Positions 49,285 to 59,212 are shown, counted from the stretch's first letter. The stretch is DNA of 64,000 nucleotides from Phenylobacterium aquaticum (GCF_022695515.1 NZ_JALDPT010000006.1:1-64000), one strand, 5' to 3'. Made by a program: numbers and translations. The notes: generated by a model not told the origin, from the letters alone.

Positions 49285-50277
49285 TCACGCCGCCCGCAGC
49301 GCCGCGAGTCGGGGGAACAGGCGCTCGGCGTTGTCGCGGGCTATGGCCTGGAGGTCGGCCTCGCTGAGACCGTTGGCGGTGGCGAGCGCGTGGAGATTGC
49401 GGGCGACGCCGAGCTCGGGCGTGAAGGGCCAATCGCTGCCGAACAGGATGTGGCTGAGCGGGGCCAGCGCCCTGAGCGCCGCGAAGGGCAGGGGATGGGC
49501 CGACAGGGCGAGGTCGTAATAGAGGCCCTGCAGCGCCTCGAAGACCTCCTGTTCTGAGACCGGCCTGGGCGCGATGAAGGGCAGGTTGGCGAAGGCGGCG
49601 ATGCGGGCGGCCAGCGCCGGCAGGGCCGCGCCGCCGTGCGGGATGATCATCTTCAGGTTCGGCCGGGTCTGGAGCGTGCGGCTGTAGATCAGGTCGACCA
49701 CGGTGCGGGTGGTGTCGAGCGGGAACTCCAAAAGGGGCGCAGGGCGGCCCAGCCCCAGGGCGTCGAGGCAGGCGGGGCTGGTCGGATGCAGGAAGACCAC
49801 GGCGCCGCGGCGGTCGAGCTCGTCAAAGATGGGGGCGAAGCGGGGCGAGCCCAGATAGGCCCCGTCGATATTGGATTCCAGGATCACCCCGTCGACCCCC
49901 AGCTGGTCGAAGGCGTAGGCGATCTCGTCCAGGGCCTGGGCGACGTCGGGCAGGGGCAGGGTGGCGAAGAACCCGAACCGGCCGGGATGGGCGGCCATCA
50001 GGTCGCGGCCGGCGAGGTTCACCTGGCGCACCAGGCCGGCGCGCTCGGCCGGCGGCAGGAATTGGGTCGAGGGGGAGGAGAGCGAGATCATCGCCGTGGC
50101 GATCCCCTGGCGATCCATCACCTCCAGGGCGGCGGCCGCGCTCCACGCGGGGACCGGCATGCCGCCATCGACCGTCCTGAGGCCCGCCCGGCCGAGCGCC
50201 TCGACGTAAAAATCCGGCAGGAAATGGGCGTGGACGTCGATGCGGCCGCAGGCGCAGACGGACTTGGGTTCGGTCAT
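49285..50277 (-). CDS. ACMSD-like amidohydrolase (decarboxylase family)
   Basis: 330 residues from ATG 50275-50277. RIDVHAHFLPDFY is the metal motif at the N-terminus; GVILESNIDG, VFLHPTSP, IIPHGGAALP and ILFGSDWPF carry the other ligands of amidohydrolase-2 enzymes. Members decarboxylate or hydrolyse aromatic acids and ring-cleavage products. Divergent from the LysR gene, which probably controls it. A much longer open frame reaches 53022 but runs antisense through real genes and is rejected. Confidence 0.88.
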   Translation of the reverse strand: MTEPKSVCACGRIDVHAHFLPDFYVEALGRAGLRTVDGGMPVPAWSAAAALEVMDRQGIATAMISLSSPSTQFLPPAERAGLVRQVNLAGRDLMAAHPGRFGFFATLPLPDVAQALDEIAYAFDQLGVDGVILESNIDGAYLGSPRFAPIFDELDRRGAVVFLHPTSPACLDALGLGRPAPLLEFPLDTTRTVVDLIYSRTLQTRPNLKMIIPHGGAALPALAARIAAFANLPFIAPRPVSEQEVFEALQGLYYDLALSAHPLPFAALRALAPLSHILFGSDWPFTPELGVARNLHALATANGLSEADLQAIARDNAERLFPRLAALRAA

Positions 50278-50454
50278 GGGGGCTCCCGGGCGGCGGTCAC
50301 GCGGGACGCTCGCGGTCCCAGGCTCCACCCTAGGCGGCGGGGCCAAGCCGCCCAGATGGCAAGGCGGCGGGATCGATGCCCGATCGGCATCGCTCGGCGC
50401 CGGAGCATTGGCTTTTGACGGCGCCCTGGCTAGGCTTGGCCGCCCGAGGCCCCC

Positions 50455-51384
50455 ATGAAACTCGCCCATCTGAGCATCATCACCGCCGTCGCCGAGCGCG
50501 GCAGCCTGAGGGCGGCGGCCCGGCAGCTGGGCGTCGCCCAGCCGGCGATCACCCGCTCCATCCGCGAGATCGAGGGCGAGCTGGGCGTGCCCCTGTTCGA
50601 GCGACGGGCCCGCGGCACGGTGCTGACGCCCATGGGGGAGATGTTCCTGAAGCGGGCGACCGTGGCGCTGGGCGAGCTGCGCCGGGCGCGGGAGGAGATC
50701 GCGCAGGCCAAGGGCCTGGCGACCGGCCAGGTGACCGTGGCCCTGTCCACGGCGGCCCAGATCGCGCTCCTTCCCCACGCCCTGTCGGCCTTCCGCAAGC
50801 GCTATCCGCAGGTGAAGCTCTCCATCCGCGACGGCCTCTTTCCGACCATCGAGGCCAAGCTGAAGGAGGGGGTGCTCGACTTCTATGTGGGCCCGCTGCC
50901 GGAATTCGCCCCGGCCAATGAATTCATCGTCGAGAAGCTGTTCGACAATACGCGGGTCATCCTGGCCCGGCCAGGCCATCCCCTGGGCAAGGCCCGCAGC
51001 CTCGCGGACCTGGTCGACGCCCGCTGGATCACCACGGCGGTGACGGTGGATTCCAGCGCGGAGCTGGAGCCGCTGTTCGCCCGCCACGGCCTGCCGGCGC
51101 CGATCGTGGAGATGCACCTGGCCTCGGGCATGGCGCTGATCCCGGCGGTCGCCAGCACCGATCTCCTGATCATGGTCCCGGAGCAGTGGGTCTCCCTGCC
51201 GCTGGCGTCCAAGCGGCTGAGGGTGCTCGACATCGCCGAGCCGCTGCCGGCGCCGCCGATCTGCCTGATCACTCGGGCCCGCCTGCCGCTCACCCCCGCG
51301 GCCCAGGCCTTCGCCGACCTGTTCTCGCAGGCCGGGCACAACTACCGACGGGCGCGGCGCGCCGGGAGCGATGCCGAAACCTGA
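50455..51384 (+). CDS. LysR-family transcriptional regulator
   Basis: 309 residues. Helix-turn-helix at 3-60 (LSIITAVAERGSLRAAARQL; ITRSIREIEGELGVPLFERR) and a periplasmic-binding-protein-like effector domain (DFYVGPLPEFAP; GMALIPAVASTDLLIMVP). Divergent from the amidohydrolase at 49285, a usual arrangement for a LysR activator and its target. Confidence 0.9.
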   Translation: MKLAHLSIITAVAERGSLRAAARQLGVAQPAITRSIREIEGELGVPLFERRARGTVLTPMGEMFLKRATVALGELRRAREEIAQAKGLATGQVTVALSTAAQIALLPHALSAFRKRYPQVKLSIRDGLFPTIEAKLKEGVLDFYVGPLPEFAPANEFIVEKLFDNTRVILARPGHPLGKARSLADLVDARWITTAVTVDSSAELEPLFARHGLPAPIVEMHLASGMALIPAVASTDLLIMVPEQWVSLPLASKRLRVLDIAEPLPAPPICLITRARLPLTPAAQAFADLFSQAGHNYRRARRAGSDAET

Positions 51385-51399
51385 TCGCCGCGGCGAACT

Positions 51400-51714
51400 T
51401 GTCATCTCCGCCGCCGGGTCGAGGGCGACTAGGGCAGGCGAGGCCGCACGGCGCGGCCCCAGCGCCACCCGCTCCGAGCCGGCGCACCTCTTGCTGTGGC
51501 GCGACCACAAGGTGCTGGTCGACGCCGGGGACGGGGCGGCGGAACAGCTGGCCAGGTGGGGGTGCTGGCCGAGCGGGCGGGCGTGCGGGCGGTGGCCGTC
51601 ACCCACTTCGGCGGCAACACGCCCGACCCGGCCCAGGTCACGCGCCTCACGGCGGAGATCGACGCCCAGTACAAGGGGCCCGTGACCTTCGCGAACGACC
51701 TCGACCGGTTCTAG
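51400..51714 (+). pseudogene. Decayed metallo-beta-lactamase-fold hydrolase
   Basis: Two pieces in different frames. The first (to ~51555) reads SEPAHLLLWRDHKVLVDAGDGAAEQL, matching the start of ribonuclease Z-like MBL proteins. The second (51557-51714) reads GVLAERAGVRAVAVTHFGGN and QYKGPVTFANDLDRF*, matching their end. The metal-binding HxHxDH core is missing, so an internal deletion and frameshift have removed it. Part of the second piece recurs at 53371-53446. Confidence 0.65.
51557..51638 (+). repeat. Flanking repeat, copy 1
   Basis: Near-identical to 53371-53446 except for a few bases and short gaps. The two copies bracket the tailspike-like gene. Confidence 0.7.
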
Positions 51715-51909
51715 GGCGGCGGGCGGCGCGGGCCCCGACGGCGACCGGTCCGGCCTATCGTGACGCATCCCCCAGCGATCACTCAGAGATGTGATTGCGC
51801 CAAGCTCAACTTTCAGATCCAGGCGCGGCGACTCCACATAAGGTTGTGAAATTCGCCCAGGGGTTCCGAAGCCTCGGAAGGTCGGCCTCAACGTCTGAAA
51901 GGAAATGCA

Positions 51910-53370
51910 ATGAGCGTAACGTCCGTCAATGGCCGCACAGGCGTTGTCGTGCTTCCCGGCCTTCGCGACGTCTCCGAGTTCGGCGCCGTAGGGACGTCGG
52001 ACGACACGGCGACATTCCAGGCGGCGATCAATTCCGGCGAGGCGATCGCGGTGTCGCCCCTGTCCGGGGGCGGCCGCTACACGGTTTCGAGCCTGACGCT
52101 CCTGAACAACACCTGCCTGGTCGGCGTGCCGCGGCGAACGATCATCCAGTCCTATGCCTCCGGCCAGCCGATGTTCGTGCTGCATGATCCCTATGTGACG
52201 TTCCTGCACATCTGGGGCCTGACCCTGATCGGTAACAAGGCGTCGCAGCCCACCACCGGCGTGCACCGCGCCTTCTATCTGATCAACGCCTTCAGCGGCG
52301 TGAGCGACCCGACCTACCGGGCCAACAGCCCGATCGGCTCGCAGATTCCGCGTCACCGCATCGGGGAGATCGTCATCTCCGGGTTCAAGGACGACGGCAT
52401 GTACCTGGAGGGCGCCGGCGGCAACGAATACGGCCCGATCCAGATCGTCGACTGCGGCGGCCGCGGCATGTACGTCAATTCCTATGACAACGGATTCAAA
52501 GGGATAGACATCGGCGGCAGCGGACTCGACGGGCTGGTCTTCGGTCCGAACGGGTCGACCAACCAATGGGTCGGGAACAAGATTTGGTACAGCGGCCAGG
52601 CCCAGGTGAGCGGCCAGGCCAACAACATGGTCCATGACCGCGGCGGCGGAAATATCTTCGCGGCGTTCCATCTGCAGGACCCGGCCGGCTCGAACATGGT
52701 GCTCAAGGGCGTCGCCTCGGGTCAGAACAGCATCAAGTTCGACGGTCTGATCGAGCGCCAGGGCGCCCAGACCTGGTATGATCCAACCACGGCGGTCGAG
52801 ATCGATCTGCAGGGCTCGGGATCCAATCAGATCAACGCCGTGGTCTCGGCCCGCAACGGCGTGCCCAAGGCGACCTACGCGATCCGCAATATCGCCAACG
52901 GCGCCATGGCGGCGGGCGTCGACAACGCGATCAACATCACCCAGTTCGGATATCACGTCGACGCCGTGACCCTGGGCTATTTCGGCGGCGTGCTGGACAA
53001 CAACGCGATCTCGGTCGGTCAATTCGCCCGTCAGCCGCGAACCCTTCCGGGGGACAATGGGGACGCTGCGTTCGGCCTGGAAATGGCCGGCTCCTTCGTG
53101 GGGATGGTCACCCGCGGGACCAATTCCACCGTGTTCCCCGGCGCGGCCGGACAGCTGGTGCTGATCGCCCAGACGGCGGGGGGCGTCATTTCAGGGTTCA
53201 AGTCCGGAACCTATGTCACGGCTTTCAGCTGGTCAGAGCTGGGTGCGCCGTCCTCGGCCTATATCAAGACGAGCGCGACCTATGCGAACGACGCAGCCGC
53301 CGCGGCGGGGGGCGTGCCTGTGGCCGGCTATTACCGGAACGGCTCTGTCGCCCAGATCCGCATCACCTGA
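51910..53370 (+). CDS. Orphan phage tailspike-like right-handed beta-helix protein
   Basis: 486 residues. The N-terminus VTSVNGRTGVVVL and then DVSEFGAVGTSDDTATFQAAI match head and pectate-lyase-like entries of tail fibres and tailspikes; the body is Gly/Asn-rich like parallel beta-helices. The end DAAAAAGGVPVAGYYRNGS resembles the short C-terminal segment seen in many tail proteins. No other tail, capsid or lysis gene is adjacent. It may be a tailspike or polysaccharide-degrading protein retained from a phage or a host-used surface enzyme. No signal peptide is visible. GAAAGGAAATGCA precedes the ATG. Confidence 0.72.
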   Translation: MSVTSVNGRTGVVVLPGLRDVSEFGAVGTSDDTATFQAAINSGEAIAVSPLSGGGRYTVSSLTLLNNTCLVGVPRRTIIQSYASGQPMFVLHDPYVTFLHIWGLTLIGNKASQPTTGVHRAFYLINAFSGVSDPTYRANSPIGSQIPRHRIGEIVISGFKDDGMYLEGAGGNEYGPIQIVDCGGRGMYVNSYDNGFKGIDIGGSGLDGLVFGPNGSTNQWVGNKIWYSGQAQVSGQANNMVHDRGGGNIFAAFHLQDPAGSNMVLKGVASGQNSIKFDGLIERQGAQTWYDPTTAVEIDLQGSGSNQINAVVSARNGVPKATYAIRNIANGAMAAGVDNAINITQFGYHVDAVTLGYFGGVLDNNAISVGQFARQPRTLPGDNGDAAFGLEMAGSFVGMVTRGTNSTVFPGAAGQLVLIAQTAGGVISGFKSGTYVTAFSWSELGAPSSAYIKTSATYANDAAAAAGGVPVAGYYRNGSVAQIRIT

Positions 53371-53446
53371 TGGGGCTGCTGGCCGAACGGGCGGGCGGGC
53401 GGTGATCGTCACCCACTTCGGCGGCAATACGCCCGATCCCCAGGTT
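53371..53446 (+). repeat. Flanking repeat, copy 2
   Basis: Starts directly after the tailspike stop codon and reads GLLAERAGGRAVIVTHFGGNTPDP, a second copy of the decayed MBL gene's 3' part. Confidence 0.7.
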
Positions 53447-53542
53447 GAGCGGGCCCTAGCCAGAGGTGGCGTTGCATGGCGTTTCGGCTTTAGGTAGGTG
53501 GCTTTGCGGACCGCTGCGGGTCAGGCGGCGGGAGGCGATGGG

Positions 53543-55393
53543 ATGCAGACACCGGCGGCCACACAGACCCTGCCCGCGTGGGTCGCGCTCGTCATCCTGG
53601 CGGTCTATTTCGCGCCGGTGGCCCTGGGGGCGGCGGCGCGGCTGCGCGCGCGCCACCTGATCATCGTGGGGCTGCTGGACGTTCTGCTGGGGTGGACGGT
53701 CCTGGGCTGGCTGCTCTCGCTCGGCCTCATCCTGCGCTGGAGGGGTCAGGCCTCGCCGGCGGCGCGGCCGCTGCGCGATGCGGTCCGGGCCGAGCGGCCC
53801 GCGATACCCCAGCCGCCCGAATCCCAGGCCCAACCCGCCATGCCGGCCCCAGCCCCGGTTGAGGCGTCCACGGCCTGGGCCGAAGACCCGCCGATGCTCA
53901 GTCGCCAGGCCGTGTCGTTCGCGCTCGACGCCGGCGCCCTGTGGCGCGACGTGAGCTATGACCTCGAGCCCGGCCTGACCAAGCTCAGAGAGGCTGGAAT
54001 TGACTGCGGCCAGGCCACGCCGGAGAGCCTGTTGCTGATCGCGGCGGTGACCTGCATCCAGGTCTGCAGCCCCACTGGCCGGCTGACCCCGCTGGAGGTC
54101 GACCTGCTCAACCACGCCTTCAGCGCCGACAACCCGGCTGAATACTACCAGCGCCTCTGGGCCGACCGGGTGACGGATGCGGCGGCCTTTCAGGAGGAGG
54201 CGGCCCAGGGGCTCTACACCCTCATGCTGGCCAAGGCGGCGGGCGCCTGGTCGCCCGGCGACCTGCCCTACAAGGCGTTCAACGACAGCTTCGTGCGCTT
54301 CATCGGCCGCTTCACCGAGGCCCTGGCCCTGGCCGACGACAAGGCGACCGAGGCGGAGCTGGCCCAGATCGCCTGGATCACCAACCTCGTGCATGAGAAG
54401 GCCGCCCTGGTGGAGACGGCGATGGCGAACCCCGCCGCGACTCCCGACGCCGCCGCGCCTCCAGACGACGCCGAGCCGACCGACGACGTCATCCGTTTCG
54501 AGATTGTCACGGATGGCAAGAGCGAGGCCGGGCCAGACTCAGGGCCCGCGGTGAAGGCGGCGCCGCCGACCGACGAGACGGTGGAGCAGACCCTGGCGAA
54601 GCTTCACGCCCTGGTGGGCCTGCAGTCGGTCAAGCGTGAGATCGACACCCTCGTGAACCTCGCCAAGGTTTCGCAGCTCAGGCGGGAGCGAAACCTGCCA
54701 GTGCCCGACCTCAGCCTGCATCTGGTGTTCTCCGGCAATCCCGGGACCGGCAAGACCACGGTCGCGCGGCTGGTGGCCCAGGTCTACGGCAAGCTCGGCC
54801 TGCTATCGAAGGGCCAGCTGGTCGAAGTCGATCGTAGCCAGATGGTGGGTGGCTATGTGGGCCAGACGGCGCCCAAGGTGGCCGCGGTGGTCGAACAGGC
54901 CCTGGGCGGCGTGCTGTTCATCGACGAGGCCTACGCCCTGACGTCCAAGGACGACCAAGACTTCGGATCCGAGGCGATCGAGACCCTGCTCAAGCTGATG
55001 GAGGACCACCGCGACGACCTGGTGGTGATCGCCGCCGGCTACACACAGGAGATGGAGGGTTTCCTGGATTCCAATCCAGGTCTCCGCTCACGGTTCTCCC
55101 GAACGATCACCTTCCCCGACTACACCCCGGAGGAGACGCTCGAGATCTTCGAGCGGCAGGCCAAGAGCGCGGACTATGTCCTGTCCGCCTCGGCGCGCGA
55201 GGCGGTGCGCCTGGAGCTGGCCCGGCGGCGCGCCGCGACCGCCAATTTCGCCAATGGGCGGGACGTGCGGAACCTGTTCGAGCGCGCGGTGGCCCTGCAG
55301 GCCAACCGCCTGGGCGCGGCGACCGAGATCACGGACGACATGCTGAAGACGATCGAGGCCGCCGACCTGGCCGAGCCGGGCGCGGCCGGCTGA
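53543..55393 (+). CDS. Membrane-anchored AAA+ ATPase with superinfection-immunity-like N-terminus
   Basis: 616 residues from ATG 53543 (GGGAGG upstream); a GTG at 53498 is less likely. Residues 10-66 are two hydrophobic spans with LLDVLLGWTVLGWLLSL at 44-60, matching the GWT-x-x-GW core of T4-type superinfection immunity proteins. Residues ~115-290 form a helical domain (TerB-like, uncertain). Residues ~345-600 form a CbxX/CfqX AAA+ ATPase: Walker A GNPGTGKTT at 398-406, Walker B LFIDEA with Asp461 and Glu462, and arginine-finger-like segments in GLRSRFSRTI. It probably remodels a protein at the inner membrane. A role in phage exclusion is inferred from the N-terminus and from the phage-like neighbour. 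Confidence 0.8.
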   Translation: MQTPAATQTLPAWVALVILAVYFAPVALGAAARLRARHLIIVGLLDVLLGWTVLGWLLSLGLILRWRGQASPAARPLRDAVRAERPAIPQPPESQAQPAMPAPAPVEASTAWAEDPPMLSRQAVSFALDAGALWRDVSYDLEPGLTKLREAGIDCGQATPESLLLIAAVTCIQVCSPTGRLTPLEVDLLNHAFSADNPAEYYQRLWADRVTDAAAFQEEAAQGLYTLMLAKAAGAWSPGDLPYKAFNDSFVRFIGRFTEALALADDKATEAELAQIAWITNLVHEKAALVETAMANPAATPDAAAPPDDAEPTDDVIRFEIVTDGKSEAGPDSGPAVKAAPPTDETVEQTLAKLHALVGLQSVKREIDTLVNLAKVSQLRRERNLPVPDLSLHLVFSGNPGTGKTTVARLVAQVYGKLGLLSKGQLVEVDRSQMVGGYVGQTAPKVAAVVEQALGGVLFIDEAYALTSKDDQDFGSEAIETLLKLMEDHRDDLVVIAAGYTQEMEGFLDSNPGLRSRFSRTITFPDYTPEETLEIFERQAKSADYVLSASAREAVRLELARRRAATANFANGRDVRNLFERAVALQANRLGAATEITDDMLKTIEAADLAEPGAAG

Positions 55394-55411
55394 GGCGACC
55401 AGGGGCCTGCT

Positions 55412-55577
55412 CTAGGACAACCGGTCCCGGAACGCGGCGTCGTCGAACTGGCGCACCAGCTGCGGGGCGTCCGTCTCGCTGTTCCAAAGGGCTATCGCGG
55501 CCAGGGTGATGCCGTTGAAGGTGTTGGTCTTGGCTATGGAAGAGTGGGCCGGGTCGAGGAAAGGGATGCGGTCACCT
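55412..55577 (-). pseudogene. Remnant duplicate of the nspC 3' end
   Basis: Reads in frame on the minus strand as GDRIPFLDPAHSSIAKTNTF and IALWNSETDAPQLVRQFDD... to the stop at 55412, clearly copied from the nspC end at 56731-56896. About 55 codons are kept with several changes, and the part upstream is absent. It overlaps the end of the alpha/beta hydrolase. Confidence 0.8.
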
Positions 55578-56547
55578 GATCGACGACCTGTCGCGTCAGG
55601 GCCGCGACCAGATCCGGGTTCTGCTCCGCGATCTCGTGGCCGTTGTCGTGCGCGACGACCAGGCGGCTTGCCGACGACAGCCGGGCCAGGCGAGCCTGGC
55701 TCGCGGCCCAGCCCGGTTCGGACACCGCGTTCGGGCCCGTGAAGGGCTTGCCATGCTGGATCACGACCATGGGAAGGTCGCCGAAGGCGGCCTCCGGCAG
55801 GCTCCGGCGCTCGGTCGCCGGGGTTGAGGCCATCACATCCAAGGATTCATTCCGGCCCGGGTTCTGTCTGGAGAAGATGGCCATAAGCTCCGCCTGCTCC
55901 CGGGGCGAGTAGGCGTTCCAGTTGAGGGATTGCAGCTGTGACGGGACGATGAGCCTCACCACGCCGACGGAGGTCAGGATCGGGACGAGCGCCGGGGTCA
56001 CGCCCAGGGCCTTCTTCGCCGCATCGGCGTGTTCGAACCAGAGGCCGGGCTCGGTGGCGTCCACCAGGACCAGTCCGCCCACCTCGCTCGGAAACCGACG
56101 GGTATAGGCGAGCGCGATCAGTCCCCCGAAGGACTCCGGCTCAAGCACAACGGGGCCCGGGGCCGCGACCTGGGCCAGCACGGCGTGAAGGTCCGCCACG
56201 TCGTCATCAAGACTGACCGGCGCGCCGGCCGCCGGGCTCCAGCCGAGGCCGGGCCGGTCATAGGTGCAGACCCGGGCGAACCGGGCGATGCGATCCTGGA
56301 GCGGATAGTCGACCACGGACGGCGTACCGCCGCCGGAGATGATCATCACCGTGGGTCCGGCCTGCGGCCCTGTGCAGAGGACATGCAATCGGCGCGGGCC
56401 GACATCGACCAACCGGCCGGGCGGCGGATAGAGTTTCGCGTCCCGCGCCTCGGCGAGGCGTTCATAGGCAAAGCCGGCGAGGTTGGCGGCGAGGAGCAGG
56501 CCCAGCAAACCGAGGGCCAGGCGGCCCAGGAGCGTCGCGGTCTTCAT
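55534..56547 (-). CDS. Alpha/beta hydrolase, membrane-anchored
   Basis: 337 residues from ATG 56545-56547 with GGAGGACGCT upstream. A hydrophobic N-terminal span (LALGLLGLLLAANLAGFAY) anchors or exports it. The nucleophile elbow is ESFGG (Ser in EPESFGGLIAL), unusual because Glu replaces the usual first Gly; the oxyanion region is SGGGTPSVVDY, acid residue in VDATEPGLW and His in AHDNGHEI. Substrate unknown. The last codons lie inside the nspC remnant, so the C-terminal tail (VTASLSSTRPTLP) may be an accident of the rearrangement. Confidence 0.75.
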   Translation of the reverse strand: MKTATLLGRLALGLLGLLLAANLAGFAYERLAEARDAKLYPPPGRLVDVGPRRLHVLCTGPQAGPTVMIISGGGTPSVVDYPLQDRIARFARVCTYDRPGLGWSPAAGAPVSLDDDVADLHAVLAQVAAPGPVVLEPESFGGLIALAYTRRFPSEVGGLVLVDATEPGLWFEHADAAKKALGVTPALVPILTSVGVVRLIVPSQLQSLNWNAYSPREQAELMAIFSRQNPGRNESLDVMASTPATERRSLPEAAFGDLPMVVIQHGKPFTGPNAVSEPGWAASQARLARLSSASRLVVAHDNGHEIAEQNPDLVAALTRQVVDQVTASLSSTRPTLP

Positions 56548-56679
56548 AGCGTCCTCCGGTCTAGCGGCCAGCCTATCACTCGGTAGACGTGTGGGGGACA
56601 GAAGAATTGGGGGCGGACAGCCGCTTCGGCGCCGCCACAAAGCTGGCGCGGCTTGGAGCAGGTTCACACGCCTCGCGCC

Positions 56680-56725
56680 GCTTGGGTTCGCGCCTGCGCG
56701 GGACTGCGCGGGGTGGTGGGGAGCG
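56680..56725. repeat. Dispersed intergenic repeat, copy 2
   Basis: Starts GCTTGGGTTCGCGCCTGCGC and continues GCGGGGTGG. See copy 1 at 46755. Confidence 0.5.
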
Positions 56726-56730
56726 GGACC

Positions 56731-57903
56731 CTAGGAAAGCCGGTCCCGGAACGCCGCGTAGTCGAACTGGCGCACCAGCCGCAGGGCGTCCGTCTCGCTG
56801 TTCCACAGGGCGATGGCGGGCAGGGGGACGCCGTTGAAGGTGTTGGTCTTGACCATGGAATAGTGGGCCTGGTCGAGGAAGGCGATGCGGTCGCCGGGGC
56901 TGGGGCGGGCGGCGAAGCCGTAGTCGCCAATGATGTCGCCGGCCAGGCACGAGGGGCCGCCGATGCGGACGGTTACTCCGCCCTCGGCCTCGCCCAGCAG
57001 GGCCGGGCGGTAGGGCGCCTCGATGACGTCGGGCATGTGGCAGGTGGCGGAGATGTCGGTGATCGCCACCGGGACGGTGTTGTCGAAGACGTCGAGGATC
57101 TCGCCGACCAGGACGCCGGCGTCCAGCGCTATGGCCTCGCCGGGCTCCAGATAGACCTGGACGCCGTGGCGGGCGGTGAGGTCGGCTGTGAAAGCTACCA
57201 GGGCCTCGCGGTCATAGTCGGGGCGGGTGATGTGGTGGCCGCCGCCGAGGTTCAGCCATTTCAGGCGAGGCAGGTGGGGGGCGAGCTTTGGCTCTACAGC
57301 CGCCCAGATGCGGGCGAGCGGCTCGAAGCCCTGTTCGCAGAGCGCATGGATGTGCAGGCCGTCGACGCCGTCGAGGTGCTCGGGCTTGAGCTGGGAGACC
57401 GGGAAGCCCAGGCGCGAGCCAGCCTGGCAGGGGTCGTACTTGGCGACCTCGGCCTCGCTGTGCTCGGGGTTGAGGCGCAGGCCGATCTCGAAGGCGTGGC
57501 CGGCGGCACGGGCGGCGGCGATCAGGTCGGCGAAGCGGGCGATCTGGGCCGGGGAATTGAAGATCACCGTGTCGGACAGGGCCAGGATCTCCGGCAGATC
57601 CTCGCGCTTATAGGCCGGCGCATAGGTGGTGAGCTCGCCGCGATAGTGCTCGCGGGCCAGGCGGGCTTCCCAGAGGCCAGACGCGCAGACCCCGTCGAGG
57701 TGGCGGCCGACCAAGTCGGCGAGCGCCCACATGGAAAAGGCCTTCAGCGCCAGCAGCACCTTGGCGCCGCCGCGGGCACCGACATCGGCCAGGACCTCGA
57801 GATTGCGCCGGACCGCGACCTCGTCGACCACGAAGCTGGGCGAGGGGACGCGGGCGAGATCGAGGCGGGCGAAGGCGCCGGGGCCGGCCGACTGGGTCTG
57901 CAT
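56731..57903 (-). CDS. nspC: Carboxynorspermidine/carboxyspermidine decarboxylase
   Basis: 390 residues from ATG 57901-57903. PLP-dependent alanine-racemase-fold decarboxylase: PLP Lys54 in LLALKAFSMW, NLGGGHHI, YLEPGEAIALDAG, and CLAGDIIGDYGF with the active-site Cys and Asp. It decarboxylates carboxynorspermidine or carboxyspermidine to the polyamine. Cotranscribed with the dehydrogenase 11 bp upstream. In alphaproteobacteria this route makes spermidine; which polyamine here is unknown. Confidence 0.92.
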   Translation of the reverse strand: MQTQSAGPGAFARLDLARVPSPSFVVDEVAVRRNLEVLADVGARGGAKVLLALKAFSMWALADLVGRHLDGVCASGLWEARLAREHYRGELTTYAPAYKREDLPEILALSDTVIFNSPAQIARFADLIAAARAAGHAFEIGLRLNPEHSEAEVAKYDPCQAGSRLGFPVSQLKPEHLDGVDGLHIHALCEQGFEPLARIWAAVEPKLAPHLPRLKWLNLGGGHHITRPDYDREALVAFTADLTARHGVQVYLEPGEAIALDAGVLVGEILDVFDNTVPVAITDISATCHMPDVIEAPYRPALLGEAEGGVTVRIGGPSCLAGDIIGDYGFAARPSPGDRIAFLDQAHYSMVKTNTFNGVPLPAIALWNSETDALRLVRQFDYAAFRDRLS

Positions 57904-57914
57904 CTTAAGGGGGC

Positions 57915-59120
<1,206 letters not shown>

Positions 59121-59212
59121 ACGCGCCTCTCCTGGCCCTCAACGTCTTCTAGAGCGCTTCGCGTGACGGCGGGGAAGTTTCCCGCGCGAGCGCGCCCTAA
59201 GGTTTTGATTCA

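Noticed and set aside
49285-53022. Minus-strand open frame of 1,245 residues extending the amidohydrolase
   Set aside because: Only the last 330 residues resemble an amidohydrolase; the rest is antisense to the LysR, MBL remnant and tailspike genes. ATG 50275-50277 starts the real gene.
51910-55393. Prophage
   Set aside because: Only one tailspike-like gene and one immunity-like domain are seen; no capsid, terminase, portal, integrase or lysis genes and no attachment site.
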